Source: FEN-299 sp963727765 (lineage in GTDB: Bacteria; Acidobacteriota; Vicinamibacteria; Vicinamibacterales; Fen-181). Taken from it: a DNA stretch of 64,000 bases. Below are positions 35,595-44,887 of this stretch, piece after piece. The notes below the pieces were generated by a model. That model did not search any database. It was given only the letters and a program-made list of their open reading frames with translations, and was not told the DNA's origin. The stretch is from contig CAVSGZ010000007.1 of the NCBI GenBank assembly GCA_963727765.1, forward strand, positions 496,001-560,000. Reading direction: 5' to 3'. The translations under genes were made by a program, and so were the position numbers. Within the stretch, counting starts at the first letter, position 1. Each line of letters starts with the position of its first letter.

Positions 35595-36227
35595 ATGAAG
35601 ATCGATCGAGCCGGCATTCCGTTCGTGGCGGTCGCCGCCGCCCTCGCTTCGGCCCTGATCGTGCTGCGGCTGCCGTGGCCGGCGGGTGTCGTGGCGCTGC
35701 TGGCGGTGGCGCTGGCGCTGTTCTTCCGCGACCCGGAACGTCACGCGCCGACGGGGCCCGACGTGGTGGTGGCGCCGGCGGACGGCCGGGTCATGGTTGC
35801 CGGCGCGCCGTCGGCGGCTGCGAAACTGGCGGGGGAGTGGACGCAGGTCAGCATCTTCCTCTCCCCGCTCGACGTGCACGTGAACCGGGTCCCCGTCACA
35901 GGCACGGTGACGCGGGTCCAGTACCGACCCGGGCGCTTTCTCCCGGCCTACCGGGCCGAGGCGACGTCGGAGAACGAGCGTTCGGAGGTGTGGATCGACG
36001 ACGGCCGCCGGATCGTCGTCTGCCGGCAGATCACCGGCGTCCTAGTGCGGCGCGTGGTCTGCAGGGTCAGGAAGGGCGACCAGGTACGTGCGGGCGACCG
36101 GCTTGGGGTGATGAAGTTCGGGTCGCGCATCGACCTGTTCCTGCCGGTGGGCACCCGCCTGCTGGCAGAGGTCGGCGACCGGGTGCGAGGCGGCGAGACG
36201 GTGATCGCCGAACTGAACCCCCGGTAG
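35595..36227 (+). CDS. psd: Phosphatidylserine decarboxylase (Psd-related, short type)
   Basis: 210 residues from the ATG at 35595 (MKIDRAGIPFVAV...). Two N-terminal hydrophobic helices precede the enzyme core: VVVAPADGRV, FLSPLDVHVNRVPVTGTV and the self-cleavage site MKFGSRIDLFLP, where the Ser becomes the pyruvoyl group. This is the short class that includes archaeal-type decarboxylases. It makes phosphatidylethanolamine from the product of pssA, which follows 40 nt later. The in-frame extension to 35562 overlaps the hairpin and is left out. Confidence 0.9.
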   Translation: MKIDRAGIPFVAVAAALASALIVLRLPWPAGVVALLAVALALFFRDPERHAPTGPDVVVAPADGRVMVAGAPSAAAKLAGEWTQVSIFLSPLDVHVNRVPVTGTVTRVQYRPGRFLPAYRAEATSENERSEVWIDDGRRIVVCRQITGVLVRRVVCRVRKGDQVRAGDRLGVMKFGSRIDLFLPVGTRLLAEVGDRVRGGETVIAELNPR

Positions 36228-36267
36228 CTCTTGAAGGCGGTTTGGACCACATCCGATAAGACACTCG

Positions 36268-37113
36268 ATGTTCTCTGTGCAGGAACCCAATCGTCGCCCT
36301 GTGGTGTTCAACCCGCTCAGGCGGCGGTCCGACCAGCAGCGCCGCCGGTTCAGGCGCGGCGTCTACCTCCTGCCCAGCCTCTTCACGATCGGCAACATGT
36401 TCTGCGGCTACGCGTGCCTCGCGTATGCCATGCGCGGGGAGTTCGAGACGGCCGCGCCGTTTATCGGCATCGCCGTCGTCCTCGACATGCTCGACGGCCG
36501 GATCGCCAGGCTGACGGGGACGACCAGCGCCTTCGGCCGGGAGTTCGATTCGCTGGCCGACGTCGTGTCGTTCGGGATGGCGCCGGCGCTGCTGATGTTC
36601 AAGTGGGGGTTGGACCCGCTCGGACGGCTCGGCTGGGCTGCCGGGTTCGTCTTCGTGTCGGCCGGGGCGATCCGCCTGGCCCGGTTCAACATCCAGACCA
36701 GCACCGACAAGCGGTACTTCGTGGGCCTGCCGATCCCGGCGGCGGCGGCCGTGCCGGCATCCACGGTGTTTCTCTACCCGGATGGCCCGCGTGATTACGC
36801 CCACGCCCTTCCGGCCATCGCGTTGATGCTGGTCCCCGCCGTGCTCATGGTGAGCACGATTCGCTTCCGCAGCTTCAAGACGATCGACCTCCAGACCCGC
36901 CGCTCCTACAAGATCCTGTTGGTGGTGGCCATCACGTTCTTCGCCATCGCCACCGAGCCCAAGTGGACGCTGGTCGCGCTGGCCTACGGCTACCTGGTGT
37001 CAGCCTTCGTGGGGATGGCCAGATCGCGCCTCCGCCGGCGCGGGGCGCCGGTTGCTCCGCCAGCGGAGAGCGGCGGCGCGTCGAGGACCGACGCGAGTAC
37101 AGGGCAGGGCTGA
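36268..37113 (+). CDS. pssA: CDP-diacylglycerol-serine O-phosphatidyltransferase
   Basis: 281 residues, a polytopic membrane enzyme. The CDP-alcohol phosphotransferase motif is complete: D-x2-DG-x2-AR-x8-G-x3-D-x3-D in VLDMLDGRIARLTGTTSAFG followed by REFDSLAD. It joins CDP-diacylglycerol and serine to give phosphatidylserine, the substrate of Psd just upstream, so the pair forms the phosphatidylethanolamine pathway. The N-terminus is basic and the C-terminal tail is hydrophilic. Confidence 0.95.
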   Translation: MFSVQEPNRRPVVFNPLRRRSDQQRRRFRRGVYLLPSLFTIGNMFCGYACLAYAMRGEFETAAPFIGIAVVLDMLDGRIARLTGTTSAFGREFDSLADVVSFGMAPALLMFKWGLDPLGRLGWAAGFVFVSAGAIRLARFNIQTSTDKRYFVGLPIPAAAAVPASTVFLYPDGPRDYAHALPAIALMLVPAVLMVSTIRFRSFKTIDLQTRRSYKILLVVAITFFAIATEPKWTLVALAYGYLVSAFVGMARSRLRRRGAPVAPPAESGGASRTDASTGQG

Positions 37114-37123
37114 CGCTCGGCCT

Positions 37124-37183
37124 TGTAGGCCGGCCCTTCAGGGCCGGCGCCAGAAGGCGGGTCTGAAGACCCGCCCTACAACG
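37124..37183. repeat. Compound REP-like element (two palindromes)
   Basis: Two adjacent 20-nt palindromes, GCCGGCCCTTCAGGGCCGGC (37129-37148) and GGCGGGTCTGAAGACCCGCC (37156-37175), enclosed by outer arms TTGTAGG and CCTACAA. It sits between convergent pssA and the histidine kinase gene, the usual place of bacterial interspersed mosaic elements. Confidence 0.8.
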
Positions 37184-37231
37184 GATCCCTCGGTATGGCG
37201 ACCCTTCCGGGTTGCCGAACATCGTCAGATG

Positions 37232-37253
37232 GCGCAGGGCTTCAGCCCTGCGC
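37232..37253. repeat. REP-like palindrome, same family as 8073-8102
   Basis: A 22-nt palindrome with arms GCGCAGGGCT / AGCCCTGCGC around TC. It differs from the core of the 8073-8102 palindrome by one base. It overlaps the last codons of the histidine kinase gene. Confidence 0.75.
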
Positions 37254-40200
37254 TGTACCGGGCCCCTCCAGCGGCAGCGTGATCACCACGCGCGTACCTC
37301 GGCCGCGTTCGCTGGCCACGGCGATAGTCCCGCCGTTCAGCTCGACGTTCCGGCGGGCAATCGACAGGCCCAGACCGGTTCCCACCGCCTTGGTCGAGAA
37401 ATACGGCTCGAACAGCCGCGCGAGCGCCGCCTCGTCCATGCCGACACCGGTATCGGTCAGTGTCAGTTCCGCCGAACCGTGGTCGGCTTGCCGGGCGGCG
37501 ATTGTCAGCGTGCCCCCTTCGGGCATGGCATGCAGGGCGTTGTCGATGATGTTGGTCAGCGCACGGCCGATCAGACCTCGGTCCACCGAGACCAGTCCGA
37601 GCGGAGTCTCGATCTGGCGCCTGAAATGCCACCTCTCGCTGGAGCCGATTTCGTAGGGGTGGATGACCTCCTCGAGCAGGGCCACCAGGTCGGTTGGTGC
37701 GATGCGCGCCGTCGGCTGGGCCGCGAAGCTCGAGAACTCCGACGCGATCTGCCTGAGCAGCCGCACCTGGGACAGGATGGAATCGATGCACCCGTCGAGG
37801 ACCGGCCCGAGCGGCCGGCCGCGGTCGGCGTGCACACGCCGCAGGTGCTCGGCCGACAGCTGGATCGGCGTCAGCGGGTTCTTGATGTCGTGCGCCACCT
37901 GCCTGGCCATCTCCGCCCACGCCTCCAGCCGATGGGTGCGCTCCAGTTCCTTCCGGTAGCGGAGAAGCTCGGAAGACATGTGGTTGAACGCTTCCACCAG
38001 TCGCCGCAGTTCGTCCGACGAGGTCGCGGCGACGCGGGCGTCGAAATCGCCACGGGCGATCCGCCGCGTGGCGCGCATCAGGCGGTTGACCGGGTCGGCG
38101 ATCCGCTCCGCCATCGGGTAGCCAATGGCGGCGCCCACCAGGATGAACAGCATCGCCGCCAGGACGAGGCGCCGGTCCAGGTCGTCGATCTCGCGCTCGA
38201 TCTCGCGCTGGCGGAGCGTCAGCGGGACCGTGAGAATCGCGTCGGGGTCCGCCGTCCGCAGGGGGGCGGCGGCGAGCATGTAACTGAAGCCGGCGGCCTG
38301 CTCGTCGGTGATGACCGCGGGCATCCGCTCGAGCACGATCGCGCGGTACACGTCGGCGGGGGTTCGTGCGGGCAGCAGGCCCGAGGCGAACAGGTCGCGC
38401 ACGCTGGTGGCCTGGAGCCGGGCCCCCTTGAAGATGTTCACGTCCTCGCCGATCACCCGGCTGAGGCCCACCATGGCGTCGTCGCTCAGCCGCTCGCTCG
38501 ACTGGACGCGGTAGTCCTCGATGATTTGGCGCGCGATCATCGTGGTCTTGTGCGCCGCCGACTCGACGTCGCCGCGCAGACGCTCGGCGATGTAGACCCT
38601 CGTAACCAGCGCCAGCGTCACCACCGGAATGACCGACGCCGCGACGAACGCCAGGAAGAGCTTGCGGTAGAAGCTCTCGCGGATCTCCCGCAGCAGCGCC
38701 CGGCCCGATCGGATGCGGCGCACGCCGGCGGCGCGGAAGAGGACAGCGCCGAGCAGGAGGCCGAGGTAGCCGATGCCGACGAGCCCGGTCAGTTCGGCCA
38801 GGTTGATGAAGTGGCCGGTCAGCGACACCGTCGGATAGCCAAGCGCGTAGATGCCCGAGCAATCGTTCTCGAAGTAGACGTGGTAGTCGGTGCCGCCGAG
38901 CGACAGGCGCGCCCAGAACGGCTGCCGGGAGGCGTAGATCCGCGCAAACTGCGCGTTGTCGATCGGCCACGCCGAATCGCCCGACACGTAGAACGGCGTG
39001 CGGCTCCAGCCGTAGACGGCGAAGCTGACATCCCGCCCCCGCGTCCGGTCGCGCCGGGCTCCGTTCGCGCCCCGCAGCATCTCGAGATAAGGGCTCTGCG
39101 TCGACAGGAACGACAGCGAACTGTAATCGAGAATGACGTGGATGACGATCGTCCCCAGGCGGCCGGACCGCGTGCCGATGTCCCGGCCGGCGTGCAGGAG
39201 CTGGCGCTCGTGCGAGCCGAACGGACTGATCTCGCCGAAGGTGCGCCAGTTGGCGTCGTCCTCGCGCCACTGCTGGGTGGTCGTCTCCTCGGGCAGGTTC
39301 AGCGCGAACCGGCTGACCAGGCAGTCCTTGGCGTTGTAGAGCTCGATGGCCGACGACACGCGGTAGCGCTCGAGCGCCGTGCCCTGCCAGACCAGGAATG
39401 CGCTGTCGGTGCGGACCGAGGAGCCCGGCGGCGGGCACGGCGCCGAGACGTAGGCCTCGAGCGCCGCCTCGCGGCTGTCGATCTCCGCCTGGGCCGCCCG
39501 CAGGCGCTCGCGCAGACTTTCGCGCTGGTCGAGCGCTTCGGGCCCGTAATCGGATTCGACGATACGGCGCTCGGCGCCCTCCTGGAAGTAGACCAGCGAG
39601 GGGTACATCACGATGGCCGGCGCGAGCAGCGCCAGCAGCGCGACGATCAGCCGGTAGCCCTGAGAGGCATGCCGCAGCTGCCCGAGCTCTCTCGGCCCCA
39701 GGTAGGTCGCGGCGACCACCGCCCCCACAACGAGCAACGCCTCGACGCGGGGCAGGTCGGCGAGCGTGCCGCTCCACGCGAGCGCCCAGATGACGCCAAC
39801 CGGCACACCCCAGGCCAGCAGCAGCAAGCCGGCCACGCGAGGGTCGCGCTGGCGGACTCGCCACCGCGCCAGCATCAGTCTCAGGACGAGCACCAGGGAC
39901 CAGACAAACGCCGCGTGAAAGCAGACCAGCCCGAACGCGAGGGCCATCCGCTCGGTCTGCCAGGGATGCGGCGAGAAGCGCAGGATATCCACCGTGGCCC
40001 GGCGGATGGTCTCGGCCAGAACCCGCTCGTACCCGATGACCGCCAGCGCCAGCAGTGCGCCCCCGGCCGCCTGGACGAGGAGGAACAGCGCCGTCGGCCC
40101 GACGCCGGCCAGCGCGTCGCGGCGGGAGCCGTGGAACATCTGCCGGCCGCGCTCGAGCGGGCCGGCGAGCAGCGTGACGAGCGCAAGGGCTGTCAGGCCG

Positions 40201-41219
40201 GACAGGAAGAAGTCCGCCGGGTCCCTGGCCAGATTTCCCAACCTGGCCCAATGATAGACGTCGGGCGAGAGCACGGCCGCGCGGCCGGGAGGCAACGCGA
40301 ACACGAACAGGAGCCGGGCCGCGACGACGAGCCCCGCGGCCGCGAACGTCGCCAGGAGGTAGGGCCACGTCGTCCGCGACAACTGCCTGAGGTCGAGGCA
40401 GGGCCCCACCAGCAGCAGCAACGTCAGACCCAGCACCGCGATGACGAGAGAGGAGACGGCCGCCCGATGAGTCCGGCGGGCCGCGTCGAGTGACTCGGGG
40501 TCGACGTGGGCCTCGACCAGCGTCTCGCCCGAAGGCGACGTGACGACGAAGCTGTAGGGGCTCGGACGGTCGCCGGCGCCTTCGAACCGCGTGTTCAGCA
40601 CGACCGGCACGAGCGACGTGTCGATGCTGAAACGCTCGTTCGACGCGGCCCCCGGGGCCGCGCGTTCCGGAAAGATGTGCTCGACGGCCACCCCGCCGAC
40701 CAGGGCGGAGCTGCGTCCGGGCGTGGACACGACTCCACCGATGCGCACGAGCCGGAACCCGAGGGGTCCTGGCGCGACAAACAGCTGAGCCGCAGCGAGA
40801 GGGCGCGCCGCGCCGACCGACACGAGGCGCGGCATGACGCTCAACTCGGAGGGCCGGCCGGCCCAGGCGACCGGCGCACCGCTCGCGTCGTAGACGGTCA
40901 GCGCCAGTTGTTCCGAGGGCTCGCTCGCGACCAGCGCGGCGGCGCTGGCAAACAACGGGCGGAGGTCGCGGTCGTCGACCGACTGCCGGAGGATCGGCGC
41001 GGCCGACGCGGCCTCGTCGGCGGCGATTCGGTCCAGAGTCAGCGCCATCCGGTCGAACTCGGACTTCACCTCCCGTTCGACCTTCGCGTAGGCGGCCTGA
41101 CGGTCGGGGCCGAGTCTCGTCCGCTCAACGAGCCATCCGCCGGCTCCAACCAGGAGCGAGCAGGCGATGCCGAGCAGAGAGACCCGGACGAACGGCCGCA
41201 GCCGGGGATCGACGCGCAT
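37242..41219 (-). CDS. Very large membrane sensor histidine kinase (NtrY-like core)
   Basis: 1325 residues, about twice the usual NtrY. Domain order: N-terminal transmembrane helix; a periplasmic region of about 200 residues; a block of about eight transmembrane helices (about 250-530); a second extracytoplasmic region (about 540-830, with CPPPGSS and NDCSGIYALGY); transmembrane helix and CHASE-like stretch; HAMP (RIADPVNRLMRATRRIARGD); H box EMARQVAHDIKNPLTPIQLS; N box NIIDNALHAMPEGG; G boxes DTGVGMDEAALARLFEPYFS and GTGLGLSIARRN. The H-box wording is that of NtrY/AtoS, which partner sigma-54 activators. No response regulator is adjacent; rpoN is 13 kb downstream. Confidence 0.88.
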   Translation of the reverse strand: MRVDPRLRPFVRVSLLGIACSLLVGAGGWLVERTRLGPDRQAAYAKVEREVKSEFDRMALTLDRIAADEAASAAPILRQSVDDRDLRPLFASAAALVASEPSEQLALTVYDASGAPVAWAGRPSELSVMPRLVSVGAARPLAAAQLFVAPGPLGFRLVRIGGVVSTPGRSSALVGGVAVEHIFPERAAPGAASNERFSIDTSLVPVVLNTRFEGAGDRPSPYSFVVTSPSGETLVEAHVDPESLDAARRTHRAAVSSLVIAVLGLTLLLLVGPCLDLRQLSRTTWPYLLATFAAAGLVVAARLLFVFALPPGRAAVLSPDVYHWARLGNLARDPADFFLSGLTALALVTLLAGPLERGRQMFHGSRRDALAGVGPTALFLLVQAAGGALLALAVIGYERVLAETIRRATVDILRFSPHPWQTERMALAFGLVCFHAAFVWSLVLVLRLMLARWRVRQRDPRVAGLLLLAWGVPVGVIWALAWSGTLADLPRVEALLVVGAVVAATYLGPRELGQLRHASQGYRLIVALLALLAPAIVMYPSLVYFQEGAERRIVESDYGPEALDQRESLRERLRAAQAEIDSREAALEAYVSAPCPPPGSSVRTDSAFLVWQGTALERYRVSSAIELYNAKDCLVSRFALNLPEETTTQQWREDDANWRTFGEISPFGSHERQLLHAGRDIGTRSGRLGTIVIHVILDYSSLSFLSTQSPYLEMLRGANGARRDRTRGRDVSFAVYGWSRTPFYVSGDSAWPIDNAQFARIYASRQPFWARLSLGGTDYHVYFENDCSGIYALGYPTVSLTGHFINLAELTGLVGIGYLGLLLGAVLFRAAGVRRIRSGRALLREIRESFYRKLFLAFVAASVIPVVTLALVTRVYIAERLRGDVESAAHKTTMIARQIIEDYRVQSSERLSDDAMVGLSRVIGEDVNIFKGARLQATSVRDLFASGLLPARTPADVYRAIVLERMPAVITDEQAAGFSYMLAAAPLRTADPDAILTVPLTLRQREIEREIDDLDRRLVLAAMLFILVGAAIGYPMAERIADPVNRLMRATRRIARGDFDARVAATSSDELRRLVEAFNHMSSELLRYRKELERTHRLEAWAEMARQVAHDIKNPLTPIQLSAEHLRRVHADRGRPLGPVLDGCIDSILSQVRLLRQIASEFSSFAAQPTARIAPTDLVALLEEVIHPYEIGSSERWHFRRQIETPLGLVSVDRGLIGRALTNIIDNALHAMPEGGTLTIAARQADHGSAELTLTDTGVGMDEAALARLFEPYFSTKAVGTGLGLSIARRNVELNGGTIAVASERGRGTRVVITLPLEGPGTAQG

Positions 41220-41345
41220 GTGTTGCAGTCAGGATACGTCACTCGCCGGGCCGGGAAAAGGGTCCTCTTCGGTGTTATAGTGAGCGGACGGCCCGGCTGG
41301 CGCCGGGACACGAGCCGCGGCCCCGATCGGATCCGATCCCCGCTC

Positions 41346-42338
41346 ATGATGCATCCCGGGAAAGCACGCACCGCACTCAAACGTGGCGCGCTCGTCGCCG
41401 CCGCCAACTGGCAGGTGGTGGCGATCCAGTCGATGGCCGACACCACCTTCAAGCTGCTGCTCCTGGTGCCCGTCGTCGGCGGGGGATTCCTCGTCACGAT
41501 GCTGCTCGGGATCGACCTGTGGAACGTGCTGTTCGGCCGTCTGTGGGAGATGCTCTTCCGGATCAGCCGCGCCTTGATGGACGAGCCGGTCGCGCTGGTC
41601 TCCTACCTGACGGGGTTCCTGGTCGTGCTCGTCGGCGGCGCCCTTTTCATGTTCCTTGTGAAGGGCGGCACCGTGTCGGTCATCGCGAACGCGGATCGCA
41701 CGGCAGGCCCGGTCGAGCGTCCGCCGCTGCGGATGACCGGCTTCCGGCGCGCGATGGCCTTTTCGATCGAGACCTTCACGGGGGGCTCCTCGCGCCTGTT
41801 CCGCCGCTACCTCGCGCTCGGCATCGTGCTCTGCCTCGCGTACGGCCTGGCCGCCGCCCTCTGCCTGCTCACGGCATTCGGCCTGTACCGGCTTGGCGGC
41901 GCCAGCGCGCTTCTGCTCGGCTCGGTCGCGGCCCTCGGCATCGTGCTGTTTGTCGGCCTGGTCACGGTCATCAACGTGCTCTACCTGCTCGCGCAATTGA
42001 TCATGGCGGTCGACGACTGCGGCGTCGGCGCAGGGCTGCGCGGCGTGGTTCGCTTCCTCGCCCGCGACTTTTCGAAGCTCTCGCGGGTCTTCGGCTTCAC
42101 GGTGCTCCTGCTGCTGGTCGTGACGCTGCTGTCGGTGATGGCGACGTGGGGCTTCTACCTGATCGCCTACGTCCCGGTTGCCGGCGTGATCGTGCTGCCG
42201 CTGCAGCTCGGCGCCTGGCTGCTTCGCAACCTCGTGTTTCAGTACGTGGGCCTGACGGCGCTGGCGGCCTACGTTTCCCTCTACCGCGGCTTCTCGAGCG
42301 AGGGCCCGGCCGCGACCGACATCATGTCTTCCCGGTGA
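41346..42338 (+). CDS. Polytopic membrane protein of unknown function
   Basis: 330 residues from the ATG at 41346 (ATG-ATG; 41349 also possible). Six to seven hydrophobic segments, e.g. FKLLLLVPVVGGGFLVTMLL, YLTGFLVVLVGGALFMFLV and FGFTVLLLLVVTLLSVMA, separated by short charged loops. The TGA at its end overlaps a GTG start candidate of the aminotransferase gene. TATAGT at 41276-41281 could be its -10. No family recognised. Confidence 0.7.
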   Translation: MMHPGKARTALKRGALVAAANWQVVAIQSMADTTFKLLLLVPVVGGGFLVTMLLGIDLWNVLFGRLWEMLFRISRALMDEPVALVSYLTGFLVVLVGGALFMFLVKGGTVSVIANADRTAGPVERPPLRMTGFRRAMAFSIETFTGGSSRLFRRYLALGIVLCLAYGLAAALCLLTAFGLYRLGGASALLLGSVAALGIVLFVGLVTVINVLYLLAQLIMAVDDCGVGAGLRGVVRFLARDFSKLSRVFGFTVLLLLVVTLLSVMATWGFYLIAYVPVAGVIVLPLQLGAWLLRNLVFQYVGLTALAAYVSLYRGFSSEGPAATDIMSSR

Positions 42339-42346
42339 GCGACATC

Positions 42347-43591
42347 ATGGCCAATTACGAACATTTCTTCTCTCACGCTGCGCTGCAGTCCAAGGGCTCC
42401 GCGATCCGCAAGATGGGCGTGATGGCGGTGCGCGTGCCCGACATGATCTCTTTCGCGCCGGGTTACCCCGACCCGGCCGTGTATGCGTGGGACCAGTTTC
42501 GCGACATCGCGGCCGAGCTGCTCGGCAGCCGCCAGAGTTCCGTCCTTCAGTACGGACCCACGCGCGGATACAAAGGGCTGCTCGAGGCCTGCGCAGAGAT
42601 CCTGGCGGCCCGCGGCATCGCGACGCACCCCGACCAGATCATGGTCACGACCGGGTCGCAGCAGGGCATCGATCTGGTCGGCAAGACCCTGGTCGACGCG
42701 GGTGACGTGGTCCTGGTGGAACTGCCGGCATACACCGGCGCCATCAGCGCGTTCCGCAACACCGGCGCGTCGCTCGTCGGCGTCAGGCAGCAGCCAGACG
42801 GCATCGACCTCGAAGATCTCGACCGCGTCCTCGCGCGCGAGCGGGCCGCCGGGCGCTCGGTCCGCTTTCTCTACCTGGTCCCGAATTTCCAGAACCCCAC
42901 CGGCCTGCTGCTCTCGCTCGCCAAACGGAAGGCCCTCCTCGAGTGGGCGGCCCGCGTCGACTTGCTCATCGTCGAAGACGACCCGTACGGCGCGCTCTAC
43001 TTCGAGGACACCACCAGCGCCGCCGACACGCGTCCGATGAAGGCAGACGACGTGGAAGGCCGGGTGATCTACCTGAGCAGCTTCTCGAAGACGCTCGCGC
43101 CCGGATTCCGCGTCGCGTGGATTGCCGCCCCCGAGCCGATCATCGACAAGCTGGACTTGTTCAAGCAGACGCAGGACCTGATGACGCCGGCCCTCGATCA
43201 GCACGTCATCTGCGAGGCCCATCGTCGCGGCGTCCTGCAGGCGCGCCTGCCCATGCTGAGGAAGTTCTACCAGGACAAGCGCACCGTCATGCAGAACGCG
43301 CTCAGGGCGCAGCTTGGAGGCCTGGTGTCGTGGCCAGAGCCCAAGGGCGGGTTCTTCCTGTGGGTGACGCTGCCCAGGCCGCTCAGCGGCGACGAGATGC
43401 TGCCGCGCGCCATCGAGCGGAAAGTGATCTACGTGGCCGGCAGCGCCTTCTTCGTCGACGGTAGCGGGGCCAACACGATGCGGTTGTCGTTCTCGCTGCC
43501 CTCGGAGGAACGGATCGCGGAGGGCGTGAAGCGGCTGTCCGAGCTGGTCCACGAGGAACTGGCGCGTCAGAAGGCGCCGATGGCCGGCTGA
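42347..43591 (+). CDS. PLP-dependent aminotransferase, fold type I (LysN-like)
   Basis: 414 residues from the ATG at 42347; a GTG at 42335 overlapping the preceding stop is an alternative. The sequence has the class I/II aminotransferase hallmarks: MISFAPGYPDP, LQYGPTRGYKGLLE, VPNFQNPTG (PLP-ring Asn), IVEDDPYGALYF (pyridinium Asp), and the Schiff-base Lys in YLSSFSKTLAPGFRVAW. The opening and PGYPDP pattern are those of 2-aminoadipate/aromatic aminotransferases without an HTH. The amino donor is not decided. Confidence 0.88.
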   Translation: MANYEHFFSHAALQSKGSAIRKMGVMAVRVPDMISFAPGYPDPAVYAWDQFRDIAAELLGSRQSSVLQYGPTRGYKGLLEACAEILAARGIATHPDQIMVTTGSQQGIDLVGKTLVDAGDVVLVELPAYTGAISAFRNTGASLVGVRQQPDGIDLEDLDRVLARERAAGRSVRFLYLVPNFQNPTGLLLSLAKRKALLEWAARVDLLIVEDDPYGALYFEDTTSAADTRPMKADDVEGRVIYLSSFSKTLAPGFRVAWIAAPEPIIDKLDLFKQTQDLMTPALDQHVICEAHRRGVLQARLPMLRKFYQDKRTVMQNALRAQLGGLVSWPEPKGGFFLWVTLPRPLSGDEMLPRAIERKVIYVAGSAFFVDGSGANTMRLSFSLPSEERIAEGVKRLSELVHEELARQKAPMAG

Positions 43592-44826
43592 GCGTCCGCG
43601 AGCCCGCCCTTGATGTCGGGCAGCCCCAACGTCGGGCTCGGGATCGTCTTCGCCGGCAGCGGGGGCGGCCCGGGCACAAGCCACTGCGCCTTCCCGTCGC
43701 CCGTCACGACGAACGCTCCGGCGAACGCACCGGACGAGAGCAGGCGCAGCCGCGGTGCGGCGGCCAGGTCGCCCGCCAGCGGCGAGTCGCTCGCCGCGCT
43801 GCCGTCGATCGTCTGAAACGCGGCGACCTCGGCCGCGATGCCCGGCACCCACAGCAGCCGGTCGGCAAGGAACACGCCGCCCACCGGCCTATGCGCCAGC
43901 GGCGCCTTCCAGATCTGCTGGCCGTGGCCGCGGTCGAGCGCCCTGAGCAGATTGTCGAGCGCCGCGAAGTAGACGTGATGGCGGTCCGAGGCCACGCGAC
44001 CGACCGCCGTGCCGCCGGTCCTCCAGCGCCACTTCCTGTGGCCCCGGTCCGCCGACAGGCAGTAGAGGAACTTGTCGCTGCCGCCCACGACCACACGGTC
44101 GCCGAACGTGTCGATCATCGTCGCCGGGGACGGAAGCCGGGTCTCCCAGATCGTCTCGCCGGACCCGGGCGCCAGTGCCGTCACTCGGCCGTCGTCGAGG
44201 GCCAGGTAGACTCGCCCGTCGCCGGCCGCTGGCTGGATCTGTGATGCGGATCCCAGCCCGCGTGTCCAGATCACGGCGCCGGTGCTGGCGCGCAGCATCG
44301 TGGCGCTGCCCGGCTCGGTGATCACGAGCAGCGCGTCGCTCGACACGAGCAGCGGGGCGGCGACCGGAGCGTCGAGGCTGGCCACCCACCGCCGCACACC
44401 CGTCGCGCCTTCAAACGCCTCGATCTCCCGCGCATGCGCAAGGAACACGAGGCCGCCGGAGGCAACCGGCGGGGCGACGATGGCGCCTGTCGGCACGCTC
44501 CACGCCGTCGCGCCAGACTCGAGAGTGACCGCGATCAGTGCGGACGAACGCAGCACGATGTAGCCGCGCGAGTCGTCGATGGCCGAGCCGGGATAGGGCG
44601 GGGACGCCAGCTCGACAGTCCACGAGGGCGCCAGCGTCAGCGCGGGCGCCTTGCGGGCCTCGATCTTCGGATTGGTCGGACGGGCGCGCGCGGCGGGGGA
44701 CGAACGTGCGGCGCCGGTCGGCGGCGGCGGCTGCGCCGCGGAGGAGGAGGGCGCGGCCACTCCGGCCAGCAGCGCGAAGACTGCCGTCGCGCCGGAAACG
44801 CTGCGGATGTGCCGGGCCAACTTCAC
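43567..44826 (-). CDS. Secreted PQQ-type beta-propeller repeat protein
   Basis: 419 residues starting at GTG 44826 (VKLARHIRSVSGATAVFALL), with a signal peptide ending SSSAAQ and a Pro/Ala-rich linker. Repeats of the PQQ/BamB type follow, with strands such as GLVFLAHAREIEAFEGATGV, GRVYLALDDGRVTALAPGSG and FGDRVVVGGSDKFLYCLSAD. It may be a BamB-like outer-membrane assembly scaffold, but PQQ-binding residues are not identified. It overlaps the end of the convergent aminotransferase gene by 25 nt and is divergent from dnaE. Confidence 0.82.
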   Translation of the reverse strand: MKLARHIRSVSGATAVFALLAGVAAPSSSAAQPPPPTGAARSSPAARARPTNPKIEARKAPALTLAPSWTVELASPPYPGSAIDDSRGYIVLRSSALIAVTLESGATAWSVPTGAIVAPPVASGGLVFLAHAREIEAFEGATGVRRWVASLDAPVAAPLLVSSDALLVITEPGSATMLRASTGAVIWTRGLGSASQIQPAAGDGRVYLALDDGRVTALAPGSGETIWETRLPSPATMIDTFGDRVVVGGSDKFLYCLSADRGHRKWRWRTGGTAVGRVASDRHHVYFAALDNLLRALDRGHGQQIWKAPLAHRPVGGVFLADRLLWVPGIAAEVAAFQTIDGSAASDSPLAGDLAAAPRLRLLSSGAFAGAFVVTGDGKAQWLVPGPPPLPAKTIPSPTLGLPDIKGGLADAQPAIGAF

Positions 44827-44831
44827 GCCGG

Positions 44832-44838
44832 TATAATA
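44832..44838. promoter_or_regulatory. Divergent -10 candidates between the propeller gene and dnaE
   Basis: The plus strand reads TATAAT (44832-44837), 50 nt before the dnaE ATG. The minus strand reads TATTAT (44838-44833), only 6 nt from the GTG start of the propeller gene. Both share one A/T block in a GC-rich setting. Confidence 0.4.
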
Positions 44839-44887
44839 CCGTCAGGCGCTTCTCCGCGTCCCCAGGTTTTGGCGAGACACCATCTCG

